From contig WEDG01005183.1 of assembly GCA_017591395.1 (NCBI GenBank), positions 33,212-97,211 of the forward strand: DNA of 64,000 nucleotides. The letters are read 5' to 3'. A program made the translations under genes and the position numbers. Below are positions 21,895 through 33,026 of this stretch, in pieces; position 1 is the stretch's first letter, and each line of letters starts with the position of its first letter. The notes under the pieces are model-generated. The model was not told where the DNA came from and did not search any database. It was given only the letters and a program-made list of their open reading frames with translations. This stretch comes from Schistocephalus solidus (Eukaryota > Platyhelminthes > Cestoda > Diphyllobothriidea > Diphyllobothriidae).

Positions 21895-24745
21895 CATCTT
21901 GTTCAAGTGTAGTTTCGATGTAGATCAAACATCCGCATGGATAGAAACGGATGTAGAGGTGGTGGAAACGCAATGTTTATACGAGAAGGCATTGACTTCA
22001 TTCCGGATGGGCCCTCGCCAAATAGGATCTCGTCTTGCGAAATACTTTGTTGTAAACTGAAAGTCCCAAACCAACCAGACCTCCATATTGCCGTGGTATA
22101 TCGACCCCCAGGACAGCGAACGGACACGGACGAAGCACTCATCACAGAGGTAAAGCAAATCTGCCGTAGAAAACATTTATTAATACTTGGAGATTTCAAC
22201 GCTCCCGATATCGATTGGGTGTCGATGTACTGCTCGCGATCGGAAAGTTCATTCGAACAGAAATTACTTCAGTTGGTAAATGACGAGTTTCTTACCCAAC
22301 ATGTCACAATGAAGACCCGGTTCCGAAATGGGCAGCAGTCAAGCTGTTTGGATCTAATCATTAGTAGAGATGACAATTGCATCCTTGCATTAAGTTCTTA
22401 CGTGCCGCTTGGACGAAGTGATCATTGTGTTCTTGCTTGGGAGTACAGTCATTTTTCTGTACCCAAACATCGTACAGTTAGGCAGAGAAATGTATGGAAA
22501 GGGGATTATCCCAAAATGAAAGAATTACTGAATGGGATAGACTGGAGCCCCTGCACATGTACCTGACCCTTATGCTGCCTGGTTCTTCATTAGTAAATTG
22601 ATTCACCAATTGGTAGAGAAATTCTGCCCACTTAAAAGGCGATCATGCGTCTCCCCGACCCGAGTGGGTGACATCGGAAATAAAAGGAATCTCAAGAAGA
22701 AAAAGAAGACTGTGGAGAACATATGCCAGATATCAACAACCCGAACATTTTTTTCCGCTTTTAAGAAACAGCGAAATCGGTGTCGGAATCTTCTGAGAAA
22801 AGAAAGATCAACCTTTGAGTCAGAAATAGTCAAAAGACATACCAAGAAATTCGAAAAGGTTTTATGCTTACGTTAATAAGGCAAAAACGAAATCGCGACT
22901 GCATTCCTTGTCTTAAAGACAATCAGGGAAACAGGTTAACTGATAACTCTGATAAGACCTGCCTCTTATCCAATTTCTTTATGTCCGTGTTTACCGAGGA
23001 ACCATTTTTTTGACGAGGATAAATACTACAGTACTGCCACATCTATAAAACAAAATAAGCACGGTGTCGTTCCCAATGGACACAGTAAGAAAAAAACTCT
23101 GAAACAGCTACAGCCCACTAAATCACCTGGCCCAGATGGTATATCCGCAAAAGTTCTAAATGAACTCACAGAACAGCTGGCCTCTCCGCTCTCCAAGATA
23201 TTTGAAATGTCGATGGAGGCGGGGGCTCTGCCTACCGAGTGGAAGATAGCCAACATAACCCCCATCTATAAAGGAGGAGAGAGGACATCACCAAACAGTT
23301 TCCGACCAGTCAGCCTCACAAGTATCTGTTGCAAAAATGATGGAGAAGATAATTAAAACGGAACTGATGAGGCATCTTGAAGAGAATAACTTGCTTAGTT
23401 CATATCAACATGGATTTCGAAGTGGTCGATCCTGCCTCACAAACTTGCTCACATCCATGGAAAGTTGGACAAAAATCATTAGAAATGGGTTTGTCAGTCG
23501 ATGCGGTCTACATTGACTTTAGCAAAGCCTTTGACAGGGTTCCACACAAACGTCTGATCTTTAAGCTCCGTCAAATGGGTGTGACTGGCAACCTACTCAA
23601 AATGGTTGGCCGACTTTCTCACAGACAGGCGCCAGCGTGTTTGTATCGGAGACACCAAGTCTCACTGGGAAACCGTTCACAGTGGAGTTCCGCAGGGCAG
23701 CGTTCTGGGTCCCATTTTGTTTCTGATATACGGAAACGACTGCCTGGATTGTCTGACATGCGAGAAGGTAATGTTCGCTGACGATTTGAAGTTATGGAAC
23801 TCGATTGAAAAACCGGAGGATGCGCGAAAATTACAACAAAACTTAGATCGCTTGCAAACATGGTGTGATGAGTGGCTGCTGAACCTTAATCTTAACAAAT
23901 GCCAAATAATCCGACTGCGGTCTAGTTCCAGAAGGCTGATTAGGTTTGAATACCAGTACTCCATCAGTGGTCACCAAATCAAGGAGGTAAATATTCTAAA
24001 GGACTTGGGTATATGGATAACACCAACTCTCAAACCATCGTCACACTGTGCGAATATCGCAAAGAATGCTATGTGTATCTTAGGCGCAATCAGAAGGTCC
24101 TTCGTTAATTTTGACGGAGAGCTTTTTTGGGCGCGTGTTTGGAACATTTATCCGGCCGGTGTTGGAATATTGCGTTCAGGCGTGGCGCCCTTGGACGAAA
24201 CATGACTACGCTCTGCTGGAGAAAGTTCAACGGAGGGCAACGAAACTAGTCAGCGGATTGGAATGCCTACCCCTATGAGGGCCGCCTAGAAAGACTTAAA
24301 ATTTTTCTCTCTCTTATAGGCAATACAGAGGGGATATGATCTTAGTCTTCAAACTGGTCAGAGGAGTTGATTGTGCTCTTCAGATGGCCAACTTTTTTTG
24401 AATTGGCAAACATGACAAGTCTCCGAGGTCACCAATACAAACTGAAAAAGAAATCACGCCAAACTTGAAGTGCGGGCCAACTTCTTTTTCCCAACGGGTG
24501 ATAGACGAATGGAACAAACTGCCAGCCTCAGTTGTTCAGGCTGAAAGCGTTGAAATGTTTAAAAAGAAGACTTGATGCATTTTTTTACTTGATGAACATA
24601 TATTTAGTCGACAGCAATGATTGATATACTAAAACGACTATCGCCATGTAACATTTGCTTGTTTTGCTAGCGTCTATCTGTAAATAGGGTTTTCAAAGGC
24701 TCTGCCTATCTCCCTTATATATACTGAATTATACTGAATTATCCT
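21895..24745 (+). mobile_element. CR1-like LINE element C, 5'-truncated
   Basis: Begins inside the endonuclease (RMDRNGCRGGGNAMF at about 21,935). Continues with VVYRPPGQRTD, LILGDFNAPDIDWV (22,185-22,225), SCLDLI and GRSDHCVLAWEY (22,410-22,445). RT: KSPGPDGIS (about 23,130), IYKGGERTSPNSFRPVSLTS (23,270-23,330), HGFRSGRSCLTN, VYIDFSKAFDRVPHK (23,508-23,550), GVPQGSVLGPILFLIYGND (about 23,685-23,740) and FADDLKLW (23,776-23,800). A C-terminal domain continues in shifted frames to about 24,575. Frameshifts lie near 22,570, 22,875, 23,335, 23,605 and after 24,205. The 3' end is a hairpin (24,686-24,716) followed by ATACTGAATT repeats. The tail abuts minus-strand element Q exactly where Q's endonuclease GGG motif is cut. 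Confidence 0.9.
24686..24716 (+). promoter_or_regulatory. CR1-type 3'-terminal hairpin of element C
   Basis: AGGG-TTTTCAAAGGC-TCT-GCCTATCT-CCCTT: outer AGGG/CCCT and inner AGGC/GCCT both pair. Followed by at least two ATACTGAATT units. The same hairpin and tail alone make up the 59-bp insertion at 32,968-33,026. Confidence 0.65.
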
Positions 24746-26014
24746 CCACCTAGTTTATTTAAGTGGTTCTGTCTATAGAAGGTATGTTTTACGATAAACA
24801 GTGAATCATTAGACATAAATTTATTTGCCCATGTTTCCGTGATGCAAACGATACCCGGGTAATAAATTTATAGTACTATCTATCTTGCATTGGGTAGAGA
24901 TATGGTTAGGACATTAGATATGGAGATGATGGGCTGTGGTGACAAAAACGATTCCCTAAGGTGGTTTGCATGTTTGTTGGGCCAAAATGGGGGAATCGAG
25001 TGATTGATGGGAAGAATGTTGATGGGTACGGTGGGATTTGCGTGTAGGCGTAAGGTCTAAGTTGCGGTGGTGGATTAATTAGGTGTAATTGTATCTAAGG
25101 GGGATTTCCTGTTGGGAACGGTTGTTTGCTTAGGTGGTTGATTAGATGTTCGTGAGATCCCATGTTAGTTGGATATCTAAAATGTTTCAGGTTACTGCGA
25201 TGCCAAGGTAGTTGAGTAGCCATGGTGGTACTGTAAAAACTTGCATTTATCTGTATGTTTTTAATTGAGGATTTGGGGTGTACCTAATTTTTTGATCTAT
25301 ATTAGCAGGGGTTTTGGTTGCGATGGCGTGTGTAATAATGCTTTTGGTATAGAAGAACAACATTCGCGTCCTTTTGAGTCTTTAGAAATTGATACGGGTG
25401 TGTTGGAGTTATGATAGTTTGGCTGGTGAGCTTTTAGTGTTAGTAGTTTCTCGTTTTGCGGTGTTGCTGATGTAATTATGGATGTCTCTGTTGTCATTAT
25501 ATGATTATCTAACAGGTTATTTGCCTGGGTCCAGCGTCTCTACTTTCATAATTTTTGAAGGTGCTGTTAGTTTATTAGAGTTTCGGTTTTGGCTATTGTT
25601 GACCTCCCCTTCTAAGAGATTTTGCAGTTGTGCGTTGTTTGCCGTAGATGTCGGAGGTAGAAGAATACGTTGCCTGTTCGACTCAAAGAATGCTCTGTTG
25701 ATTATTTCCTGGTTGTTCTTTAATTTTATTCTGAAATTTTCTTCGCTCAATTGGTGTTAAGGTTGGACCAAGGAAGGATTTAAGAGATTGGAAACTTTTG
25801 TTTTATGCAGGAATACTTAGTATAATTTCAGCCTCGCTTTGGGTAAAGACTAATACAAACAATGGTCTTTTGTGACTTTTTGAGTTTAGTCCTGTGATGG
25901 AAGCAATTTGGATGTTAAGGCCACAGAAGTGTATAGTTTGCTTTAAGGTTGGCGTTGGTTATATAACTTATGGGAAATTGAGGATAATTATATTACGTCT
26001 ATGTTTTGATATTT
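24746..26014 (-). mobile_element. Partial LINE Q: ORF1 and first part of endonuclease
   Basis: On the minus strand an ORF1-like C-terminal domain is seen at about 25,950-25,500: KRPLFVLVFTQSEAEI, then a LTPIERRKFQNKIKEQ helix. This is the layout of LINE ORF1 CTDs (compare J1 at 37.2-37.6 kb). It is followed by a Ser/Thr/Pro-rich linker (25,497-25,297) and the start of an endonuclease at about 24,935-24,755: SLPNASKI, then GIVCITETWAN and YRQN-L-KLGGG. It is cut right after GGG by the tail of element C. Frames are broken several times. No RT for Q is visible in the window. Confidence 0.6.
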
Positions 26015-26249
26015 TGAATGTATAATTTATATTTGGTTAGCGACGGGCAGGCACGGACGAAACAAACATAAGAAACGAACTAAAATTATGACAGTGCAGG
26101 TAAAATGTACAAATGTTTAATAATGTAGGCAGGTTGCGGCAGCCTTACAGACCCAAAACACATGTAGCGACACTTAGAAGGTGAGAACTCCGTTAGTAAT
26201 GTGGAGCTCCACACCGAAAGAGCGTCTATGTCCAAATGCATTGTTCTTG

Positions 26250-26639
26250 TTATCGTTTGGCCGTTGAGTAAGAGAAGTTATACACGCATTTGAGGTCATT
26301 AGCATCAGAAGCCTGTGAAACACCAATTTCTATTTTTGTCCATTCCCAGCTAGAGTTTCCAACAACAACTCTCTGTACTCTGAAAGACAAGAAACTCTTG
26401 ATCCAATTTAAAAGTTTTCCTCGAATTCCTACGTTCCAAATCTTCTGTAAAAGAAGCCCGTGGGATACACTATCAAAGGCCTTCTTGAATTCAAAAAATA
26501 CAACATCTACTGAATGACCCTTATCAGTGGCCATTGACAATTTCTCATGAGACTGAAGGGCACTCTTGAGACAGGATCGTCCTGGACGGAAGCCATGTTG
26601 GACATCGCATAAGCTTCGGTTGTTTTCCAGATAGCACAT
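26250..26639 (-). pseudogene. In-frame A/G hybrid reverse transcriptase of element D
   Basis: A 129-codon open frame crosses the family junction. Upstream: CDVQHGFRPGRSC, DVVFFEFKKAFDSVSHG and LLNWIKSFLSFRVQRVVVG, as in A2. Downstream of GVSQ: DLKCVYNFS, as in the G copies at 46.45 kb and 35.9 kb. The RT-4 block after GVPQ (GSVLGPLLFLIYVND) is missing at the junction. A chimera made by template switching with loss of RT-4 is the simplest reading. Confidence 0.75.
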
Positions 26640-26814
26640 TAAATGCCTCTTGATAATATGCTTCGTTATTTTACACGCTATGCAAGTTAAACGGACAGGA
26701 CGGTAATTTCCACAATCCAGTTGTGAACCTCCTTTATAGATCAGGGCGATAAATGCACACTTCCATTCTTCCGGGAGTTTGATTTCTCCAAATAATTTTT
26801 GGAATATGTATATG

Positions 26815-29561
26815 TATATGTATATTTTGAAGGGTTACAGGCATTGCCCTTGATGATTCTATTAATGTTAGGTTATCATTGCATGTGTACAGTCAATATA
26901 AAATGTTGTACATTTTAAAATGTTTGAGTCAAAGCATAACATAACTTCAAATGCGTTTTCACAGCCATAAGCGAAACATTGTGGAAGAAAAAGTAGAGCC
27001 CGAAAGATTTTTAAAAGGCTGGTTTTTAAGAAATCAGGCTGTGACAGTCGTCTTTTGTCAAATACAATGCAATCAAGCCTTCTTTTTAAAAATCAATAAT
27101 GCTTTCAGAGGTAACCATCTCACTTGGTAACGAGTTCCAAGGTCGAACCACTCGTTGGCTGAAAGAAAACTTTCTGAGGTTCAATCGCGTGCGTTCGCTA
27201 TTAACCTTGTAAGGATGACCACGCAGATGAGTTGTGCAGGCAAAGTCGAAGAAATCCTCCGATCTCAGGGTGGAATCATGGCCCCGGATAATCCGGAATG
27301 TCCAGAGCAGGCTACACCGTAAGTGCCTGTAGGAAAGAGGAAATAAGTCAAGCTTTTTTCAATCTTTCTTGGTACGGTAAAGTCTTAAGACCGTCAACCA
27401 TCTTCGTTGCTCTCCGTTGCACCTGTTCGAGGAGGTCAACATCTTTCTTCATCCACGGTATCCAAGCTGGTACTCCGTAATCTAAATGTGGTCTCACAAA
27501 GGCGCCATAGACTTTTTCCGAATAGATCAGGGGAATATTTTAAACGCACGTCTGATCCAATGTAGTGTACATGTTGCCTTCTGGACTGCTTTCTTACAGT
27601 GTTCTGAGGGCATCAAATTCACAGTTGTCCACATGCCCAGATCTTTGTATGTTTCGACCTCTTTTTAATGCAGTGCCATTAATAAAGTACTGGTGTCTCA
27701 GAGATACTTTTCGACCGGCGCTTAGATGTGGGATCACGCACATGGATACATTGAACTTAAGAAGCCACTTAGCCGACCAGGCACTTAGTTTGTCGATATT
27801 CGATTGTAACCCTTTTGCGTCATCAGCGCAGCTGACTTCAGTCCATATTTTTAATGTCATCTGCAAACATGACAGCTTCACAATCTAGGTCGTTGAGACA
27901 GTCGTTCACGTAGATTAGGAAGAGTAGGGGGCCCAAAACAGAACCCTGTGGAACACCACTTTCTACTTTTACCCATTCTGAGCTAGAGTTTCCAACAACA
28001 ACTCTCTGTACTCTGAAAGACAAGAAACTCTTGATCCAATTGAAAAGTTTTTCCTTGAATTCCTACGTTCCAAATCTTCTGCAAAAAGAAGCCCGTGTGG
28101 TACACTATCAAAGGTTTTTTTGAAGTCAAAAAAATACAACATCTACTGCATGACCCTTATCTGTGGCCTTTGTCCATTTCTCGTGCGACTGAAGGGCACT
28201 CGTGAGACAGGAACGTCCTGGACGGAAGCCGTGTTGGGCATCGCATAGGATTTGGTTGTTTTTCCAGATAGCGCATTAAATGCCTCTTGATAATACGCTC
28301 CATTATTTTGCACGCTATGCAAGTTAAACTGACAGGGCGGTAATTTTTCACAGTCGAGTCGTGAACCTCCTTTATAGATCGGGGCGATGAATGCGCTCTT
28401 CCATTCTTCCGGGAGTTTGCTTTCTTCAAATGACTTTTGGAATATGATGGACAGTGGTATACACAGTTCGTTAGCAAGTTCTCTTAGGGCTAATGCAGGA
28501 ATTCTATCCGGCCCAGGCGACTTGGCTGGTTTTATACGGAGTAATTTGGTTTTAACTACGGTCGGTGAAAAGTCTAGAGTCTAGGTCCTCTGTTGTGGAT
28601 GAGGAGGAGATGGAGGAGTAAGGTAAAGGGGGGTACACATTGGTTGACAAACTGTTTGAATAGCAGCAAAAATTATTAGGCTCACTAGTGAAGTCGGTCT
28701 GGAAGAATTTGGAAAGAAGGGATGCTTTAACCTGGTCATCGGTCTCCAGTTTTTCCGTCTGCAGACCCTAAGGGCAGGTATCATCTCCTGAATTTTTCTT
28801 TGTACTCCTTATGTAGCCATATAGCATTTTTGGGGTGTTCCAACGATTTTTGCAGTATGTTTAGCTCAAACTTCCTCCGCAGCTTAGTAGCCTCACTTTT
28901 ACAAACGTTGTGTTGCTGCTTATATTCCCGTAAGTGAGCATCGGAGCCGGTTTGTCTGTAACGCCTCCAGAAGCGATTTCTTTTTTTGAAAGAGGCCTGC
29001 AAGTTTGAGTTTATCCACTTTGGGCGGTTTGTGGTTGTCTTTTTCCTGAGAGGACAGTTGAGGTAAACAATACTTTTCAATAACGAACTCAATGTCGTCC
29101 AATCTTTATTGGTTTCACCATGTAGTTCTGTTTCCCAGGATATCTCTGACAGTTGTCTTCTCATAAGTGAGTAGTCCCCCTTCCAAATGTTTCTTACCCA
29201 AGTATCGGGTAAATTTGGTTTGGAAAACAGTGAGTACTCGAAGCACAGCGTAATGTGATCACTTGAACCTAATGGCGGTCGATCCTGTATGTCTAGCACA
29301 TTTTTCCTCATCTCGGGTAAAAATCAGGTCAAGACAGTTTGATTGTTGTCCTTCTCTCGTCCGTGTTCCAAAGGTGACGTACTGAGAGAGAAGTTTGTCT
29401 GTTGCCCATTGTAGTAGTTTGTGGTTGAAGTTATCTGGCATTCCCGGCACAGTCCATGTTTTCCAGTCAATATCAGGAGCGTTAAAATCCCCAACAATGA
29501 GGACAGCTTTCTTCTCGCTGGCTTTGTAGAGTTCCCTTATGAGAATGAGATCCTGATCAGA
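26815..29561 (-). mobile_element. CR1-like LINE E (family A), nested in D
   Basis: A 5'-truncated copy beginning in the endonuclease (SDQDLILIRELYKASEKK at about 29,555) and ending in the family A 3' UTR and an (ATATAC)n tail at 26,815. Almost base-for-base the reverse complement of 16,300-19,033. Endonuclease GDFNAPDIDW is at about 29,490-29,460. Here the 5-T run keeps LIFTRDE in frame, whereas A2 has 7 T. RT parts are at 28,477-28,157 and 28,023-27,600 with FADD at about 27,866-27,877; the C-terminal domain lies at about 27,500-27,035. Single-base differences from A2 lie mostly in homopolymers. Confidence 0.92.
26829..26862 (-). promoter_or_regulatory. CR1-type 3'-terminal hairpin of E, outer stem damaged
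   Basis: Inner AAGGGC/GCCT pairing is present. The outer AGGG of A2 reads AGAA here, so the outer stem is lost. Otherwise identical in layout to 18,985-19,015. Confidence 0.5.
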
Positions 29562-30400
29562 CAGTGATACACACAGTTCGTTAGCAAGTTCTCTAAGTGC
29601 TAATGCAGGAATTCTATCCAGCCCCAGGCGACTTTGCAGTCTTTATACGCAGTAATTCGGTCCTAAATATGGTCGTTGAAAAGTCTAGGTCTAGGTCCTC
29701 TGTCGTTGATGAGGAAGAGATTGAGGAGGAATGGAAAGGAGGGGTACACATTGCTTGGTTGGTAGAGCGACCATATGTCACTCGTAATTCCTCCATGATT
29801 ATTTCACAACCCCTTTGCTCCACAACTAACCGTTCTCAGTTTTTTGCCTCCAAATAGGATTTCACTTTGAAAAATCTTCCACTGCAAATTAGGTTGTCGT
29901 CAACATTAGCTATTTTCAAAACAAAATTACGCAAACATTTAAATTTGGAAGATATAAAATCCTTATTGTCTGTTTCCTTCCCAAACTTGAAACTTTTGGA
30001 TTTTGAAAGGGTTCTCCTGGGATTTGAGGCAGTTCCCTTGACATTACAATGGTTTCTAAAAATGTTTACATAATCCTCTGCGGAGTGAATCTTCGCAATC
30101 AATTTTTTAATCCCCCCTTTTAAACTAGCATCGCTACCTCTTGAAAACCTTGATAATTTCGTCTGATTTTGCAACCCTGACGATGGTCTCTGGGATTTGT
30201 TGATGAAGTTTTTGCCTCTTTGTGGGCGGACTATGCAGTCAGCAAGGTCGCATCTCGATGATGACCTCGTGACCTCTACTGTCCCCTATTCGTTTCGACC
30301 CTGGTGTTCACGAAGAGTTCCTCCTCGTTCACCTCCTCTGGTGGTTATAAACAATAGCTCTGACCGCTTTATTATCTCTCACCCGACATGGAGCGTTCTA

Positions 30401-30430
30401 AAGTCACTTTAAGTCACTTTAAGTCACTTT
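30401..30430 (-). repeat. Tandem tail of F, three AAAGTGACTT units
   Basis: Three perfect 10-bp units directly after the F 3' hairpin. Short tandem tails in place of poly(A) are typical of the CR1/L2 group and reflect slippage or target priming by the reverse transcriptase. Confidence 0.85.
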
Positions 30431-30433
30431 ATT

Positions 30434-30466
30434 GAGGGAAGTAGGCTTTCGCCCTTGAGCTCCCTA
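30434..30466 (-). promoter_or_regulatory. CR1-type 3'-terminal hairpin of F
   Basis: AGGG-AGCTCAAGGGC-GAA-AGCCTACTT-CCCT: outer AGGG/CCCT and inner AGGGC/GCCT pair. Same architecture as in A2, B and C despite different stem and loop bases. Confidence 0.65.
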
Positions 30467-31411
30467 TTCATATGCAAAAATGTCAATAGTATAAATGTTT
30501 ACAGTGATATATCTGACAAATGAAAATGTAGGGTCATCGATATGTGTGGGCCAGGCGCAACCTGCCACTGTTTACACAATCTTCATTATATTGACAATAG
30601 TTTCTCAGAAAATGAGAATCTAGTTTGAATTTAAATGCATCAACAGTTTCTGAAAGGACAACATCCTCAGGGAGTCCGTTCCATGCTCCAACGACCCTCT
30701 GCGAAAAGGCGTTCCGATGGACTTCCATGTGGACATACTTCCTCTGCAGTTTAAAGGGATGACCCCGCAAATGTTCCGTCCCAGCCAATTCGAAGAATTC
30801 AGCAAATTCTAGGGCACAATTGCGGCCTCTGACAATCCGGTAGGTTTGGATGAGGTCACCGCGTAGTTGCCTGTAATTTAGAGGAAACAAATCAAGTTCA
30901 ACCAGTCTGGCTTCGTAAGGCAGATTACTAAGATTCTTGACCATCTTCGTAGCCCTCGCCTGCACTCGTTCCAGCTGTAGATAATCCTTCTTAAACCACG
31001 GACGCCAGGCCTGGATGGCATATTCCAAGTGAGATCAAACAAATACCCCGTAGGTTTTTCGGAAGAGTTCCTTATCAATCTGCACAAATCCACGTCTGAG
31101 CGCAAATAAGACCTGTGTAGCGCGTTTTGCTGCCTTTAAACACTGTGAAGATGGTTTAAGTGAGGCGTGTATTAGAACACCGAGATCCTTCTGTTCCTCA
31201 ACAATTGAAAGGGGCTGCCCATTGAGAATGTATTGGAAGGAATCATCCTCCTCACTGGTCCTTCTGGTACGCAGTCTTAGGACCACACACTTCCCAACGT
31301 TAAAATGTAGGAGCCAACGAGCAGACCAGCTGCTAAGACGGTTGAGACCCTCATAAGTTATCAGCAACATCACAATACTATCCCATTGCATCTAGATATA
31401 AATTTTTTAGT

Positions 31412-31498
31412 GAAATAGTTTTTTTCTCCTTGTTTTTTTTACTTGGTGGGTCACCGAACTCCACCTCCGATTTAACCGTAGGAGTTTTTTACTGCTGC
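31412..31498 (+). promoter_or_regulatory. ENE-like U-loop stem, H1 copy (outer stem decayed)
   Basis: CTCCT (31,426-31,430) pairs with AGGAG (31,480-31,484), flanked by U6 and U6 runs. The outer stem has lost GAAGC and keeps only AGT/ACT. The inner apical hairpin with CCACCTCC is still recognisable. Confidence 0.5.
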
Positions 31499-31525
31499 TT
31501 TTCTAGTTCACCATATATTTTATTT

Positions 31526-32950
31526 TATTTATTTATTGCCAGTTTACAGGCAAGGTCAAAAAAAAATATATATATATATACAGTAGAAGGTCAAGCTGAC
31601 AGTTAAAAAAACTCCTGATTGTTGTTTCAGGTGTTTTCAGGAGAAAAAACTGCAGCTTATTGATTAATTAAAGTTCTGGACAGGGACGCGTTAACACAGG
31701 TGCCGGTGAAGAACCTCTTTATTTAGTATTACGGATCCGGTATTCTGCACCAGCAGGTATGTCGGCGAGCGGCTGTTCGCTGTCGACTGAGAAATAAGCC
31801 GATTGAGGTCTGTAGAGCCAGTAATATTGCCCTCAACATGAAGACCGGCACAGGATTCAGAGTCCGTGAACGCCATCAGAACCGAAGAGAGCTTCAACAG
31901 AGTCAGCACCCAAAAGTTTTCGAAGTTGTCCTGAATGTAGAAAACTAGTGACAGTTCGCGTAAACCAGGGCTAGCTTTGCTGAATTTCGATACTTCTAGG
32001 TAGCTTATTCCAGATTGCTATAGCGTTTACCGAAAAAAAACTGCCGGTATCTAACTGTGCGTGCCAAAGGAATAAATAAAAATACATCTCGATGACTGGT
32101 GCGTCGAGAGTGGTGGAGGTGCCTCAGAGATGTAAGGTGGTTAAATGTACGACTGTTTAGTAGTTTAAACAGTAAAAATAGTCCTTTATGTAATCTGCGA
32201 AGCCACAGCGGGTCAAGGCTTGTAAGCTCACAGCGTTGGTGATAGGACAGGTTTCGGTGATCTGAATAGAAAACTCTTTTTGTAAAGAAGTGCTGGACTG
32301 ATTCTATCTTCTTTCGTTCACTAGCGTGCAGGAGACTAAATAGAAACGAGCAGTATTGCAGACTAGGCCTGACATACATTTTATAGAGGCTGATTCTAAT
32401 TTTGACGGTTTTTAAATTTCTGAGAATAAACACAGTAGTTTGGCGTGCTTTCGAGACAATCAGGGCGCAGTGCTCTGACAGATTAAGACTACTAGAATAT
32501 TATATGCGCAGATCCTTTATAACTCCGGACACGTTTAGATCATGACCGTCTATGCTTAGGTGGGGCTGATGGTTGTCGCCAATAACCATCACGGAGCACT
32601 TTTGCCAAGAAAGTGAGAGGCGCCATGTGCGACACCACTGAGCGAAGGCCTGAATATCCGTTTTTAAGAGCTCAAGCACGATATTGCGATCAACCGGTTT
32701 ATATCGATAGGCAACTTTTAAATCGTCAGCGTACATAAAGGGCCTACCATACTAAAAACAATCAGGAACATCGTTGACAAATAGGCAAAATAGAAGCGGG
32801 CCGAGCACGCTGCCCTGAATAACCGCTCCTCATATGCGTGGGGTTGGAGATAACATCATAAATTTAACCCGTTGTACGTGAGCATTCAAATAGGAAAGTA
32901 TTAAGTTCAGAAGCTTGTTACCAATGCCGAAGGAGGCAAGTTTCAGCAGT
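31526..32950 (-). mobile_element. LINE I (family J), 5'-truncated, nested in H1
   Basis: Starts inside RT at LLKLASFGIGNKLLNLI (about 32,945). Then a GAVIQGSVLGPLLFCLFVNDVP block with breaks, YADDLKVAYRYKP (about 32,735-32,695), QWCRTWRLSLSWQKCSVMVIGDNHQPHL, and a C-terminal domain (32,433-32,005: KMYVRPSLQYCSFLFSLL, HFFTKRVF, RHLHHSRRTSHRDVFLF). The 3' UTR carries the U-loop stem (31,593-31,658) and a final TGCC-TGTAAACT-GGCA hairpin with an AATAAATAAATAAAA tail. It interrupts H1 between TTCACCATAT and AAGATTGTTGAC. Confidence 0.88.
31593..31658 (-). promoter_or_regulatory. ENE-like U-loop stem, I copy (family J)
   Basis: Minus strand: AAGCTG-C-AGT, U5, CTCCTGA, loop, TCAGGAG, U7-A, ACT-GT-CAGCTT. 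Two stems enclose a U-rich internal loop; the inner stem is a perfect 7 bp. Confidence 0.65.
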
Positions 32951-32967
32951 AAGATTGTTGACTATTG

Positions 32968-33026
32968 TAAATAGGGTTTTCAAAGGCTCTGCCTATCTCC
33001 CTTATATATACTGATTTATACTGAAT
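32968..33026 (+). mobile_element. 59-bp minimal insertion of element C 3' end
   Basis: TAAATAGGG hairpin plus ATACTGATTT and ATACTGAATT repeats, nearly identical to 24,681-24,740, with nothing else of element C. It lies inside H1 flanked by TATTG on both sides (32,963-32,967 and 33,027-33,031); H2 has a single uninterrupted GACTATTGTTTTAAAA. This is a very short retrotransposition product containing only the 3' recognition hairpin and tail. Confidence 0.85.

Larger units (their letters stand above)
26015..29756 (-). mobile_element. Chimeric LINE D (family A RT joined to family G), interrupted by E
   Basis: One minus-strand element in two parts. Part 1 (29,562-29,756) is family A RT from SSSSTTEDLDLDF to LANELC-SLS. 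Part 2 starts at 26,812 with the residues that follow in family A (FQK-FGEIKLPEEWKC) and runs to VVVGNSSWEWTKIEIGVSQ at about 26,315. There the sequence switches in frame to family G (ANDLKCVYNFSYST, corresponding to YADDLKCVYSFSNST in G) and continues as G RT to about 26,130, then G 3' UTR to 26,015. The catalytic Y-A-D-D reads D-A-N-D, so the copy is dead. Element E sits between the two parts. Confidence 0.75.
30401..31345 (-). mobile_element. CR1-like LINE F, C-terminal fragment nested in H1
   Basis: Minus-strand copy truncated inside the RT thumb (NRLSSWSARWLLHFNVGKC at about 31,340). It continues with DLGVLIHASLKPSSQCLKAAKRATQVL and, after a shift at about 31,035, with the C-terminal domain [12 protein letters not shown] ... 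LRGHPFKLQ ... WNGLPEDVV to the stop at 30,534. The 3' hairpin is at 30,434-30,466 and three AAAGTGACTT repeats at 30,430-30,401. It interrupts H1 at GGAGCG-TCT / ACCCTCATAAG, which is continuous in H3. Confidence 0.88.

Noticed and set aside
29614..29823. Minus-strand frame joining EQRGCEIIMEELRV to family A RT
   Set aside because: The first part is the antisense of H1 and the second is element D; the fusion is positional only.
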